Source: Leptolyngbya sp. FACHB-8 (GTDB lineage Bacteria; Cyanobacteriota; Cyanobacteriia; Elainellales; Elainellaceae). Taken from it: DNA of 64,000 nt. A model generated the notes under the pieces. It was not told where the DNA came from, ran no database searches, and was given only the letters and a program-made list of their open reading frames with translations. The DNA is taken from contig NZ_JACJOO010000067.1 in the NCBI RefSeq assembly GCF_014695575.1, positions 1 through 64,000 of the forward strand. Reading direction: 5' to 3'. The translations under genes and the position numbers were made by a program. This document shows, piece by piece, positions 54,957 through 64,000 of the stretch. Positions within the stretch are counted from its first letter, which is position 1. Each line of letters opens with the position of its first letter.

Positions 54957-57665
54957 TTACTCAGCGCTGGCCAAATGTAACTGCTGCCGATGGGCATGGA
55001 TCAGTTGCCAGGGGAACTCAGATACCACTTCTAGCATTTGTGCCACATGTTCGGGTCGCAGGAAGGTGCCATCGTTGCGGCAAACCCCTGTAAATCTCAC
55101 AAAGAGGGTATTTGCTGGTAGCGGTGACAAGGTAGGGAGAGGCACGGGAAACTTGGGAACAACTTCCAGGGCGTAAAGGCGATCGCGCATATTGACGATA
55201 TAAGCCTTGCCCGATTTCGTTGTCTGCTCCAGATTAATTTCCGCTGCTGCCCAAAGTTCTGCCACGCACTCTGCCACTTGCTCAGGGGTCAGGTCTGCCG
55301 GGGCGTCTTCGGAAGGGGCGATCGCAGCTACATACTCGGCTCGCTCCAACAATCGCGTTGCTGGGGGTGTCTCGGGAGTATTCGGCCCACCACCCAATGG
55401 AACATCCTCAACTTTATAGAGGGGCATGTCATCCGGCAACTGAACCGCTAATCGCTGACGGAATTCCTCTGGATCCACTTTCTCCGTCAAATCGAATTCC
55501 ACAATTTCGCCTGAGCTGGTTAGGCCCAGCGACAGTGCCATCGTTGGCATAATCCGAGGATTTGGGTGAAATCCTCCACTAAACGCAATGGGTAGCGCCG
55601 CCCGCCGCACCGCTCGATCCAGAAGACGTACCAGATCCAAGTGGCCGGTCAGACGCAAATCGTTCAACTTGCCAAACACGACCCGGAGCCGCTGTACTCG
55701 TTCGATGGGCGGGACAAAGTGTCCAGTGAACTGGGGAATTGGGGGGGGTGGCACCACGATATTGTGGCCGAAGTCAGTGCCACAAACTCCGCAGTGGGAG
55801 CAGCCATCAAAGGAGCAATCTGGAACAACAGCCGCTTCCAATGCCTTCTGCAAATCCGTTTTAAGCCAACCCTTATCGATGCCTGTATCGAGGTGATCCC
55901 ATGGCAACGGTGCATCGTAGATTGAAGGGTTCAATTTACGATGGGCTTCACGCTCCGAACCTTCGGGGACATCAAAGACGTTCCATTCTCCGGCATCCAC
56001 CTTGCGATACTTCCAGGTCAGGTCAGCTTCTGCGATCGCCGTTGTCCAGGCAGCAAAGGCCCGATCCAGGCTTTCCCACCAGGCATCCATCCCCGCTCCC
56101 AATTCCCAGGCGCGACGGATGACTGTGGAGAGGCGGCGATCGCCCCGCCCCACAAAATCCTCCATAGCCGAGATCCGCACATCGGTGAAGTTGGCCTTCA
56201 CCCCACGAATGGTGCGAAACTCCTGCCGCAACAACTGTTGCTTCCGCTCAAATTCAGCCGTTGATACCGAATGCCATTGGAATGGCGTGTGGGGTTTGGG
56301 GGTGAAATTAGAAATGGTGACGTTAAATCCTAACGGCTTGCGGCCCTTGATGCGGCATTCCTGCTGCAACCAGCGCATCGTTTCCGCAATGCCTAGTACA
56401 TCGGCGTCTGTTTCACCCGGAAGGCCAATCATAAAGTACAGCTTGACCCGGTCCCATCCCTGCTCGGAGGCCGTTTTGACACCCCGTAGCAGCTCCTCGT
56501 TAGTCAAACCCTTGTTAACGATGTCTCGTAGGCGCTGAGTTCCAGCTTCTGGTGCAAAGGTCAGCGTACCAGGACGCATCCCGCCTATGATATTGGCAAT
56601 ATCTTCGTCAAACCGGTCTACCCGCTGGCTGGGAAGACTGAGGGATACATTCTCCCCCTGCAAGCGGTTCTTAATTTCAATACCAACGGCCGGTAAAGCC
56701 AGATAATCAGAGCAACTTAGAGACAGCAACGAAAACTCGTTGTACCCCGTTTCTCGAATACCTCGCTCAATAGCATCCACCACCGCGGCAGGCTCTACAT
56801 CCCTCGCCGGGCGAGTTAGCATTCCCGGCTGGCAGAACCGACAACCTCGTGTGCAACCTCGACGGATCTCAATCACCAGGCGATCGTGCACTGTCTCTAC
56901 AAACGGCACCAGTCCGATCGAGTAGGCAGGCATTGGGGTTGCAACACGCCGGAGAATTCGCTTGGGCACATCAGGCCGATTGGGTTCTACCGAACCATCA
57001 GGCCGCATATCGTAAAACTGAGGAACATAAACCCCCGGAACTTGAGCCAGATCCAGAAGAATTTCTTCACGGCTCATCCCCGCCGCTTTTCCTTCTTCAA
57101 GCACCAGGCCAATTTCGGGCAGCAATTCTTCCCCATCCCCCAGCACAATGAAGTCGAAGAAATCGGCATAGGGTTCGGGGTTGGAGGTGGCGGTTTGACC
57201 GCCCGCAAAAATTAGGGGAAAACTTGTGGAGTGCTCGTCAGGCCAGGGAGAGTGATCTTGTCGCTCTCGCCAAGTCAACGGAATCTGAGCCAGGTCGAGC
57301 ATCTCCAGAATGTTAGTGGCTCCCAGCTCATAACTGAGGCTGAAGCCCAAAATGTCGAAGTTCGTCAGGGGACGGCGGGACTCCACCGCAAATAAAGGTG
57401 TTTGGGATTCCCGCAGTTTGCTTGTCAGGTCGGGAGCAGGCAGATAGGCGCGATCGCACAACTGACGCGGCTGAGTATTCAGAATGCTGTAAAGGATAAT
57501 GTGTCCTAAATTGGACGCACCCACCTCGTAGACCTCAGGATAGGTCAACACCCAACGCACCGAAGCCGTCTGCCAAGGCTTACGAACGGCTCCTAACTCA
57601 TTACCCAAGTAGCGGGCCGGACGGGAAATATCCGTTGTCAGGAGTTGATCGATTGCGATCGCCAC
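54957..57665 (-). CDS. TIGR03960-type radical SAM protein fused to a DUF2344 domain
   Basis: This 902-residue protein has an N-terminal cobalamin-binding-like region (about 30-210) and a radical SAM core with the cluster motif CTRGCRFC within RRGCTRGCRFCQPGM (about 270-285). The C-terminal part from about 650 (RVVFGKLNDLRLTGHLDLVR, LPIAFSGGFHPNPRIMPTMA) matches the TIGR03936/DUF2344 family. In many bacteria the two halves are separate neighbouring genes; cyanobacteria have the fusion. A C-rich knuckle, CSFDGCSHCGVC, lies between the halves. The reaction is unknown; in other bacteria it is often encoded next to rne/rng, as here. Confidence 0.92.
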   Translation of the reverse strand: MAIAIDQLLTTDISRPARYLGNELGAVRKPWQTASVRWVLTYPEVYEVGASNLGHIILYSILNTQPRQLCDRAYLPAPDLTSKLRESQTPLFAVESRRPLTNFDILGFSLSYELGATNILEMLDLAQIPLTWRERQDHSPWPDEHSTSFPLIFAGGQTATSNPEPYADFFDFIVLGDGEELLPEIGLVLEEGKAAGMSREEILLDLAQVPGVYVPQFYDMRPDGSVEPNRPDVPKRILRRVATPMPAYSIGLVPFVETVHDRLVIEIRRGCTRGCRFCQPGMLTRPARDVEPAAVVDAIERGIRETGYNEFSLLSLSCSDYLALPAVGIEIKNRLQGENVSLSLPSQRVDRFDEDIANIIGGMRPGTLTFAPEAGTQRLRDIVNKGLTNEELLRGVKTASEQGWDRVKLYFMIGLPGETDADVLGIAETMRWLQQECRIKGRKPLGFNVTISNFTPKPHTPFQWHSVSTAEFERKQQLLRQEFRTIRGVKANFTDVRISAMEDFVGRGDRRLSTVIRRAWELGAGMDAWWESLDRAFAAWTTAIAEADLTWKYRKVDAGEWNVFDVPEGSEREAHRKLNPSIYDAPLPWDHLDTGIDKGWLKTDLQKALEAAVVPDCSFDGCSHCGVCGTDFGHNIVVPPPPIPQFTGHFVPPIERVQRLRVVFGKLNDLRLTGHLDLVRLLDRAVRRAALPIAFSGGFHPNPRIMPTMALSLGLTSSGEIVEFDLTEKVDPEEFRQRLAVQLPDDMPLYKVEDVPLGGGPNTPETPPATRLLERAEYVAAIAPSEDAPADLTPEQVAECVAELWAAAEINLEQTTKSGKAYIVNMRDRLYALEVVPKFPVPLPTLSPLPANTLFVRFTGVCRNDGTFLRPEHVAQMLEVVSEFPWQLIHAHRQQLHLASAE

Positions 57666-57747
57666 AGCAAAACCTCAAGTTACCAGACCAGATCAACTAC
57701 CTAGTATACGGAGTCTGGCAACCGTCGGGGAGAAATAACAAGAGAAT

Positions 57748-58086
57748 CTAGGCCAGTACAGCCTCAACAGAAGAGCGATCGGGGTGAATTCGGAAAACCC
57801 GATCCAGTTGGGTCACTTCAAAAATAATTTGAATCGTGGGTGAAATTCCACAAAGATGCAGATCTACGTTGGATTGTTGAGCCAGCGAGTGCGCTGAGAC
57901 AAGGGCCATCAAACCAGCACTATCAAGAGATTCAACTTGACTTAGATCCACCAAAAGACACTGGAGAGGCTGTTGACTCAAAGCAGCCTCTAAATTTTGC
58001 TGAAATGCACTGGAGTTAGAAGCATTAATGTGCCCAGTAGGCTGCACACAAGTAATAGAAGATTTTGCTAACAGTTCTTGCATCAT
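57748..58086 (-). CDS. STAS-domain anti-sigma-factor antagonist-like protein
   Basis: This is a single STAS domain of about 112 residues. The regulatory serine lies in ESLDSAGLMALVSAH, the position phosphorylated in SpoIIAA-type proteins. I prefer the ATG at 58086 (or 58083), since AGCAGGA lies at suitable distance; the first ATG at 58092 overlaps that ribosome site. No kinase or phosphatase partner is nearby. Confidence 0.88.
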   Translation of the reverse strand: MMQELLAKSSITCVQPTGHINASNSSAFQQNLEAALSQQPLQCLLVDLSQVESLDSAGLMALVSAHSLAQQSNVDLHLCGISPTIQIIFEVTQLDRVFRIHPDRSSVEAVLA

Positions 58087-58492
58087 GACCATCCTGCTGT
58101 GGTTTGGTACGCACGATGAGCAAATCCCGTTGGATTACTCAGTAGAAATACCATGGACTATAACTGCTTCATCTCAATACGAGCCAATCATCTCGTTAGT
58201 TTCACCGAATCTTCAAGGAAACGTTACGAATACTCGCATTTTCATGCTAAACATTTCAGCAATAAGGTATGAGAGTATACGGATTGACAACAATCATCCT
58301 TAATTTCCTTCGGTTTACGGATAGCTTGAATCGAGACGAAGGCATTAAGTTCCCTAATACTTAGGAAAACGTAACTTTTATTTTGCATGCCGTGATCTTA
58401 ATCACACACCTATCCTGGGTTAGATCACCTGTCCTGCCTGGAAATACGCGGAGAATAAGCAAAGATGACGCTCTCCTCAGGACCTAGCACTA
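58087..58492. other. Divergent promoter region, nothing recognised
   Basis: Between the STAS gene and a small conserved-looking gene. AT-rich; no RNA gene or hairpin repeat seen. Confidence 0.35.
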
Positions 58493-58687
58493 ATGAAATC
58501 TACTCATCCGATTCGTCACCTTGTCGAAAAAGCGCTCTACATCAAAAAGCTCACTCCTGACATCGAAAACGAAATTAACTACGAATTAACCCGGTTGGGA
58601 TACGTATCAGAAGTAGATTATGAAGCTCTTGAATTGCTGATGGAGGAGATGGACGCCGGGAGAGTACAGCTAGTGCCCAGTCTTTAG
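58493..58687 (+). CDS. Small cyanobacterial hypothetical protein
   Basis: This 64-residue acidic helical protein (HLVEKALYIKKLTPDIENEI, EVDYEALELLMEEMDAGRVQ) resembles a short protein that I recall as widespread in cyanobacteria, without assigned function. AGGA lies about 11 nt before the ATG. It is encoded upstream of clpS on the same strand. Confidence 0.65.
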   Translation: MKSTHPIRHLVEKALYIKKLTPDIENEINYELTRLGYVSEVDYEALELLMEEMDAGRVQLVPSL

Positions 58688-58902
58688 GCCTGTGCATAAA
58701 ACCTACAATCTCTAGGATGAGGACGGACTGGGATGTCAATATGCCGAATCGCCTCTCGGAACGTTGCTGCTCTGATAACCGTGTTCTAGAATGTTGAGAA
58801 AGATGAATGGCGACCTGTGTAACTACGCAGTTTGTTGGCGTGGGTTCAGTTCATCCCTCTCCATTCGCCATTGGTTTGTCGCTAGCCAAGAGGATTTCAG
58901 CA

Positions 58903-59184
58903 GTGTCCGTCCAAACGATTGAACAGAGTTCAACCACTACTAGGCACGCACCTCGATACAAGGTTCTGCTGCATAACGACGACTTCAACTCAATGGAACA
59001 TGTGGTGCAGTCTCTCCTGAAAACCGTCGCTAGTCTGACAGTCCCTCAGGCCGTCAGCATCATGATGGAAGCTCATAGCAGTGGCGTTGCCTTGGTCATC
59101 ACGTGCGCTCAAGAACATGCAGAGTTTTATAGCGAGAGTCTAAAAAGCCAGGGACTAACCAGTACTATCGAACCCGACGAATAA
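58903..59184 (+). CDS. clpS: ClpS-type adaptor of the Clp protease
   Basis: This 93-residue adaptor delivers N-degron substrates to ClpAP/ClpCP. I chose the GTG at 58903 (MSVQTIEQSS), which matches cyanobacterial ClpS N-termini and has AGAGGA upstream; the longer frame back to 58807 is unlike the family. The core motifs are YKVLLHNDDFNSMEHVV, with the NDD substrate-binding region, and IMMEAHSSGVALVITCAQEHAEFY. The sequence is nearer the HNDD-type paralogue of cyanobacteria (these often have two ClpS). Confidence 0.93.
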   Translation: MSVQTIEQSSTTTRHAPRYKVLLHNDDFNSMEHVVQSLLKTVASLTVPQAVSIMMEAHSSGVALVITCAQEHAEFYSESLKSQGLTSTIEPDE

Positions 59185-59352
59185 TAAAGACAGAGCAGTA
59201 ATGGCTATTTTGTCTAATTAGGTCTTGGGAATTTTGAACGAAGCAGGATAGGGCTCTTGTTGTGAAAGCTATGGTCTAACAGCCATGCTTACAGCAAGGG
59301 CTACAATCTCTTTCTCTCAAGCTGTATTTAATTTCTTGAGGTCGTTTGAGCC

Positions 59353-59748
59353 ATGCTAGGGCAATTTCAACAGACCAATATCCGTATCGAAATTGAGGCA
59401 ACAGAGGCAGCTATTCGCAAAAGCCTCCTGAATGTGGCTCAGCTCAAACAATGGATGCTCCCATCAGGCTTCTCCCAAGGACTACCCGACGAATTAACCG
59501 AAGGAACTACCTTCACCCGGTGGATTGGCCCGATCGCCGTTTGCCATTATGTTCAATCTGTTGAAGCCAATACTCTAGAGTTACTGCTCAGCCAGGGAAT
59601 AGACGGATTCCATCGCTGGCACTGGGGTGATGGATGGATCCAGTCCTGCCTTGAGGGCGTCTCTCCCCTGCCATTGGGTTTGGGGCACACCATTAGCCTT
59701 CTGAGCTTGAAGCGCTACCTGACGAACCAAGCCGTTCTTAAAAGTTAA
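59353..59748 (+). CDS. SRPBCC-like hypothetical protein
   Basis: This 131-residue protein has an N-terminal pattern (IRIEIEATEAAIRKSLLNVA) and spacing resembling START/SRPBCC (polyketide cyclase-like) ligand-binding folds in cyanobacteria. No catalytic motif is visible. GAGG lies about 10 nt before the ATG. Function unknown. Confidence 0.6.
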   Translation: MLGQFQQTNIRIEIEATEAAIRKSLLNVAQLKQWMLPSGFSQGLPDELTEGTTFTRWIGPIAVCHYVQSVEANTLELLLSQGIDGFHRWHWGDGWIQSCLEGVSPLPLGLGHTISLLSLKRYLTNQAVLKS

Positions 59749-59772
59749 GGCTTTGCGCCATCCCTGCCACAG

Positions 59773-59808
59773 CAGAAAACCCGGTGTCTTCAAAGCACCG
59801 GGTTTCTG
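59773..59808. terminator. ACCCGGTG hairpin, bidirectional terminator
   Basis: Arms CAGAAAACCCGGTG and CACCGGGTTTCTG form a 13-bp stem with one bulged A and a 10-nt loop, located between convergent genes. It is related to the hairpin at 7340-7373. Confidence 0.75.
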
Positions 59809-59935
59809 ATATCTAACAACTTACCCTGAACAGGCTAGCGGCACAGCAAATTAACGAACGTGTCGCATCTAAGAAGTTGAAATGTTTGAAGAACCAGCAC
59901 TTCTAAAGTTCTTGCACCACCTAATGCTCCAATAA

Positions 59936-61261
59936 TTAGGGATGCAATTCCTGTTCTTTTTGCTCCGTTGGCACCTGAGTCCGCAACTTTACAGAATCTG
60001 CGTGGGACGGCAAGCCTTCCGCAGTAGCCAAGGTAATAATCGCATCTGCCACTTCCTGCAGAGCTGCCGGAGAATAATGAATAATGCTGGAATGCTTCAT
60101 AAAGGTTTCGACCCCCAAAGCCGAAGCATAACGAGCAGATCCGGATGTCGGCAGCGTATGGTTAGGGCCAGCCAGGTAATCACCAACGGCTTCCGGAGTA
60201 GAACTACCTAAGAAAATAGCTCCAGCATGACGGATTTTCTCCATCAAGCTCCAGGGATCTTCCACTTCCAACTCTAAGTGCTCCGGTGCAAACTCATTAG
60301 AGAGTTCTGCAGCAGTTTCCAAGGAATCTACAACGACTACTAAGCCGTAGTGGGCGATCGCCTTCTCCGTCAACATCCGTCGCGGATGATTCACTAACAT
60401 TCGATCGACTTCTGCGACCACCGCGTTTGCCAAAGCGGTACTGGGAGTTAGCAAGATAGCCGCCGCCAACGGATCATGCTCCGCTTGAGCCAAAAGGTCA
60501 GCGGCTACGTGGGTTGGGTTAGCAGAGGTATCCGCGATTACCAAAACTTCGGAAGGGCCAGCCAGAGAATCAATCCCTACTGTTCCATACACCAGCTTTT
60601 TCGCGAGGGTGACATATATATTTCCAGGGCCCGTGATCACATCCACTTTCGGAATGCTTTCAGTACCAAAGGCAAGAGCGGCAACCGCCTGCGCCCCACC
60701 TACCCGATAAATCTCGGCAACTCCAGCTTCCTGAGCCGCTACCAGCACTGATGGACTGATTCCATTCTCTCCAGGCGGCGTCACCATCACAATGCGCGGC
60801 ACTCCCGCCACCTTGGCAGGAATCGCATTCATCAACACAGTACTGGGATAAGAGGCCCGACCCCCTGGCACATAAAGCCCGGCCCGGTCCACGGGAGTAT
60901 ATCGTTTGCCCAAAACTGTCTCATGCCGTCCAAACTCAACCCAACTCTTAGGCATCCGTTGCCGATGGAATGCCTCAATGTTTCGGGCCGCCAATTGGAT
61001 TGCCTCCAACAGCTTTTGATCGACCTGATGGTAAGCAGCTTCCAAATCTGCTCCGCTTACCCGCAATTCTTCTGGTTTCAGCGTGACCTGGTCAAATTCT
61101 TCCGTGTAGTGCAGGACAGCCAGATCCCCTTGCCGTCTGACGGCCTGGATCACTTGCTGAACCGTCGCCTCTTTGTGAAGGATTTGGTCATCATGAGTGC
61201 GATCGCAAATCCGTCGCAGTTCAGTTAGCGCGTCCGACCGTTGATTGATAATGCGCAGCAT
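59936..61261 (-). CDS. hisD: Histidinol dehydrogenase
   Basis: This enzyme of about 441 residues catalyses the last two oxidations of histidine biosynthesis, from L-histidinol to histidine with NAD. Family signatures are visible: [35 protein letters not shown], the [11 protein letters not shown] stretch, and the Zn/catalytic histidines around LAQAEHDP and FAPEHLEL. It begins [10 protein letters not shown] at 61261 (ATG two codons earlier also possible). Single gene, as is usual for scattered his genes in cyanobacteria. Confidence 0.97.
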   Translation of the reverse strand: MLRIINQRSDALTELRRICDRTHDDQILHKEATVQQVIQAVRRQGDLAVLHYTEEFDQVTLKPEELRVSGADLEAAYHQVDQKLLEAIQLAARNIEAFHRQRMPKSWVEFGRHETVLGKRYTPVDRAGLYVPGGRASYPSTVLMNAIPAKVAGVPRIVMVTPPGENGISPSVLVAAQEAGVAEIYRVGGAQAVAALAFGTESIPKVDVITGPGNIYVTLAKKLVYGTVGIDSLAGPSEVLVIADTSANPTHVAADLLAQAEHDPLAAAILLTPSTALANAVVAEVDRMLVNHPRRMLTEKAIAHYGLVVVVDSLETAAELSNEFAPEHLELEVEDPWSLMEKIRHAGAIFLGSSTPEAVGDYLAGPNHTLPTSGSARYASALGVETFMKHSSIIHYSPAALQEVADAIITLATAEGLPSHADSVKLRTQVPTEQKEQELHP

Positions 61262-61843
61262 CGCCACTTGGGGTAAAAATGCTAATTCGGGTTCACCCGG
61301 CAGACTGCTTCAGAAATCTGTGCAGCCCACCTATCTAGATTAGCTTGTATTTCCTGAGGATTCCGTATCGTGGATGAAGACATGGCGAACTCTACAAAAG
61401 ATTTATTGCCCTGCCCATCTCAAGTATCCCGACTATTTAGATTATGAGGCGTAATGCCACCTGAATCACATCACCAACCTGTCTGGATAATACTCCGGAT
61501 AAGCTTTATAAATTGATGAGCCGGCATGTCGAAACTCAACCAGAGCAAGAAAGTACATGTGAGGATGGATGAGCGGACGATTTTTGCCTGTATCAAGACT
61601 CACTTGGCAAAACCTCCCCTCACAGCCATTGTGGTCAATAAACGAAACGGCTTTGAACTACACTCTCGATTTTATCGTGAGAAGGCCAAAATCAGCTCTA
61701 CAGATGATCACTATCATTCGAGCCTTAAAGCTTTATTCACGGGAACTTTTGCCTTCATTTGAGCTGTACAGCAAGACACCTATCCATGCGTAGTCACCAC
61801 AACGGCACAGACGATGGATGAAATAGTATTTTTCAGAGAGGGG
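61262..61843. other. Intergenic between hisD and rpsT
   Basis: Divergent region. A 78-codon frame at 61526-61762 has no recognisable family features and I do not call it a gene. The rpsT promoter lies at its right end. Confidence 0.35.
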
Positions 61844-61872
61844 TTGCAATTGCTCGACAGGTTCGTTATGAT
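61844..61872 (+). promoter_or_regulatory. Sigma-70-type promoter of rpsT
   Basis: TTGCAA (61844-61849), 17-nt spacer, TATGAT (61867-61872), about 42 nt upstream of the rpsT GTG start. It is the best consensus promoter seen in the window. Confidence 0.7.
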
Positions 61873-61914
61873 AAGCAACTGCTGAAAGTTTTACAATTAA
61901 CTCAGAGAGTCGCT

Positions 61915-62214
61915 GTGGCTAACATTAAATCTGCAATTAAGCGGGTTCAGATTGCAGAGCGCAATCGCCTCGAAAACAAATCCTACAAATCTGCGGTCAA
62001 GACCCTGATGAAACGGTACTTCACCGTTGCTGAGCAGTACGCCGCCAATCCCTCTCCTGAGTTGGAGGCGGAAGTGAAGCAGCGGATGGCTAATGCCTAC
62101 AGCAAGATCGACAAAGCTGTGAAGCGTGGTGTTTACCATCCCAACAACGCAGCTCGTAAGAAAGCTCGCTTGGCTCGCTTCTTGAAGAAATCTGCTACGG
62201 CTAGCGCATCCTAG
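61915..62214 (+). CDS. rpsT: 30S ribosomal protein S20
   Basis: This 99-residue basic protein binds 16S rRNA. It starts with GTG ([20 protein letters not shown]), the canonical S20 N-terminus. It is helical throughout, with [10 protein letters not shown] and [20 protein letters not shown] as family blocks. A small hairpin follows at 62230-62249. Confidence 0.98.
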   Translation: MANIKSAIKRVQIAERNRLENKSYKSAVKTLMKRYFTVAEQYAANPSPELEAEVKQRMANAYSKIDKAVKRGVYHPNNAARKKARLARFLKKSATASAS

Positions 62215-62229
62215 GTTTGAGTCTTCAAA

Positions 62230-62249
62230 GGTCAGGGCAAGCCCTGACC
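62230..62249 (+). terminator. Short GC hairpin after rpsT
   Basis: Arms GGTCAGGGC and GCCCTGACC around AA. No T-run, so it may only pause transcription between rpsT and tatD. Confidence 0.45.
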
Positions 62250-62437
62250 CGGAGGCTAAACCTGCCAAGGTTCAAATGTGGGTTTCTCTCGCTCTTCGCT
62301 CCTGAGCGTAGGCGATAGAAAGAACGATACAAATAAGAGCCAGATGAAGCTGATGGAGCAACGACGTGGTGAGGATTCAGCCTCCCTGGCCAGGTTAGAG
62401 GGACAGAAACCGAACGGAGCGTTTACGGTCTGAACCT

Positions 62438-63262
62438 ATGCAGCTAATTGATACCCACGTTCATTTGAACTTTGATAGCTTTCAGCCGGATCTGGACGAT
62501 GTGGCTCGGCAATGGCGGGAAGCTGGGGTTGTTCAACTGGTTCACTCCTGTGTAGAGCCAGCAGAATTTTCCGTAATCAAAGGTATTGCTGACCGCTTTC
62601 CGGAGATCTCCTTTGCGGTCGGCTTGCATCCGTTGGATGCAGAAAAGTGGATGGCAAACTCTGCCGAGCAAATTTTTGATTTAGCGCGATCCGATGCTCG
62701 AATTGTGGCAATCGGTGAGATAGGGCTGGACTTTTACAAGGCCGAGAACCACGAGCATCAAATTCAGGTATTTGAGGCTCAGTTAGCGATCGCCCATACA
62801 CTTGACCTCCCCGTTATCATCCATTGTCGCGATGCAGCAGCGGAGATGGCAGAGTTATTGCGATCGCGCCAGCAGAGGGGCGAAACGGTGTGCGGCGTCA
62901 TGCACTGTTGGAGTGGTACGCCTGAGGAAACACAATGGTTTCTTGATCTGGGTTTTTATGTCAGCTTTAGCGGAATTGTAACCTTCAAAAATGCTCAGGC
63001 AGTTCATGCCTCAGCGCAGATGGTTCCGGCCAATCGTTTGCTGATTGAAACCGATTGTCCATTTCTAGCTCCGGTGCCTCACCGAGGTGAACGGCGTAAC
63101 CAACCCGCCTACGTTCGTCATGTGGCAGAACGTGTGGCGGAACTGCGTCAAGAATCTGTAGAGACGATCGCGACGCAAACAACCGCAAACGCTCGCCACT
63201 TGTTTAAGTTGCCCGATTTACCGGAGGCTACTCCAGCAAACGAATCCCTGGCAATTAGCTAG
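62438..63262 (+). CDS. tatD: TatD-family metal-dependent DNase
   Basis: This 274-residue TIM-barrel hydrolase of the TatD/YcfH family has metal ligands visible in THVHLNF (HxH), GEIGLDFY (Glu), VIIHCRD (His), MHCWSG (His) and [10 protein letters not shown] (Asp). Members are 3'-5' DNases with proposed repair or quality-control roles. The rpsT-tatD-rpoB order is familiar from cyanobacterial genomes. Confidence 0.95.
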   Translation: MQLIDTHVHLNFDSFQPDLDDVARQWREAGVVQLVHSCVEPAEFSVIKGIADRFPEISFAVGLHPLDAEKWMANSAEQIFDLARSDARIVAIGEIGLDFYKAENHEHQIQVFEAQLAIAHTLDLPVIIHCRDAAAEMAELLRSRQQRGETVCGVMHCWSGTPEETQWFLDLGFYVSFSGIVTFKNAQAVHASAQMVPANRLLIETDCPFLAPVPHRGERRNQPAYVRHVAERVAELRQESVETIATQTTANARHLFKLPDLPEATPANESLAIS

Positions 63263-63675
63263 ACAAATTAAATTTGTCAAGTACTTAGCTAAAATCTTTA
63301 GCTAGAATAGCGATGAGTCGATTCACATTGAACATCATTCGTTGCGCTTTACAACTTTGCTGGCCTCTGGGCGATCGCATTCTGTGCGGTGGCCCTCCTG
63401 CGTTTTAACGCTCTGCCCCTGACTGAAACAGGAGTGTCGGATGTGTGGCCACCCTCTGTCTTTCCGCTCCTGCCTATTTTGAGTCTGCCCGCTCTACTTA
63501 TATATCCTGTGCTAATTAAACGAACACCGCCTCTCCCTTTGTTCATAGCCGCAGTACATTTCAGGCCTCCTGGGTAGCTCATACCCCTATTTCATCCCCC
63601 TGATGAAATAGGGGTCGTGGCGCCTTCAGCCTCATTTCGATTTTCCCGACAAGCCGACCCGTTCTGAGGAGACGC
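63263..63675. other. rpoB leader/promoter region
   Basis: Leader between tatD and rpoB. It holds the hairpin at 63583-63615 listed separately. A 62-codon frame at 63389 is hydrophobic, but I find no support for it as a gene. Confidence 0.4.
63583..63615 (+). promoter_or_regulatory. Leader hairpin upstream of rpoB
   Basis: Perfect 13-bp stem ACCCCTATTTCAT/ATGAAATAGGGGT around CCCCCTG, ending 60 nt before the rpoB ATG. It has no T-run and could be an attenuator, a processing site, or the terminator of a leader transcript. Confidence 0.6.
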
Positions 63676-64000
63676 ATGACTAACTCACTCCAAACCGCCA
63701 TCAACTTTACGTTGCCTGACCTGGTTGAGATCCAACGGTCCAGTTTTCGCTGGTTTTTGGAAGAGGGGTTAATTGAGGAACTCGATAGTTTCTCCCCCAT
63801 TACTGACTACACCGGAAAGCTTGAGCTTCACTTCCTCGGACGGGACTATAAGCTCAAACGCCCTAAATATGATGTGGATGATGCGAAGCGGCGGGATGCG
63901 ACCTATGCCGTACAGATGTATGTGCCAACCCGTCTGATCAACAAGGAAACCGGCGAAATTAAAGAACAGGAAGTGTTCATCGGGGATTTACCCCTGATGA
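63676..64000 (+). CDS. rpoB: RNA polymerase beta subunit (5' end, runs off the window)
   Basis: The first 108 codons of the RNA polymerase beta subunit start at ATG 63676 behind TGAGGAG. The N-terminus [20 protein letters not shown], then [16 protein letters not shown] and [20 protein letters not shown], are typical cyanobacterial RpoB. Incomplete at the right edge. Confidence 0.98.
   Translation, partial: MTNSLQTAINFTLPDLVEIQRSSFRWFLEEGLIEELDSFSPITDYTGKLELHFLGRDYKLKRPKYDVDDAKRRDATYAVQMYVPTRLINKETGEIKEQEVFIGDLPLM

Noticed and set aside
61526-61762. 78-codon frame between hisD and rpsT
   Set aside because: No recognisable domain and no good ribosome site. It lies in an otherwise non-coding promoter region.
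63389-63577. 62-codon hydrophobic frame upstream of rpoB
   Set aside because: No ribosome binding site and no recognisable similarity. It overlaps the expected leader region.

Overview
This window looks like a cyanobacterial chromosome segment, probably from a filamentous, Leptolyngbya-like lineage; the lineage is my inference. The support is the very frequent HIP1 octamer GCGATCGC, together with CP12, a GH100 alkaline/neutral invertase, ferredoxin-type sulfite reductase, a cyanobacterial ClpS, an RNase E ending in an Arg-rich PNPase-binding tail, and a glutamine riboswitch of the glnA type. I saw no tRNA, rRNA, CRISPR array or prophage.

Layout. 0-0.6 kb: broken-off IS630-type element. 0.9-7 kb: a Tat-signal remnant, an ABC1/UbiB kinase, an RBBP9-like hydrolase, a GH1 glucosidase and an SHMT-like PLP enzyme with a GntR-like operator. 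7.4-16.5 kb: sulfite reductase, an outer-membrane barrel, a diguanylate cyclase, invertase, TsaE and CP12. 16.8-19.5 kb: a FIST sensor gene overlapping a PBP4-type peptidase. 19.6-24.6 kb: surface-glycan genes (multi-spanning protein, two GT2 enzymes, a methyltransferase). 25.3-28.9 kb: protoglobin, Roadblock/LC7, small GTPase, DUF4388 protein, small membrane protein and hemerythrin. 29.6-32.1 kb: an MBOAT/SGNH O-acylation pair. 32.5-36.4 kb: accB, efp, a CysA-like ATPase and a flippase-like membrane protein. 36.5-47.4 kb: a 2887-residue orphan AMP-ligase/PKS, diverging from a homocitrate/isopropylmalate-synthase-like enzyme. 47.8-48.6 kb: gifB (GS inactivating factor IF17) behind an NtcA box and a glutamine riboswitch. 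48.7-64 kb: mostly housekeeping genes (pyrG, rnhB, rne, radical SAM, STAS, clpS, hisD, rpsT, tatD, 5' end of rpoB).

Between the genes lies an unusually rich set of long, nearly perfect hairpins. Most have 15-32 bp stems and 3-nt loops (GAA, AAA, TTT and similar). One subset shares a TTGTTGTGT-type outer arm, and several are nested inside outer inverted repeats. One copy is flanked by a 9-bp direct repeat, which marks it as a mobile MITE-like element. Some probably now act as terminators.

The most interesting systems are the gas-binding-protein/Roadblock/GTPase cluster, the dual transcriptional and riboswitch control of gifB, the orphan PKS (which contains a 38-bp perfect palindrome in its coding sequence), and the hairpin/MITE families.
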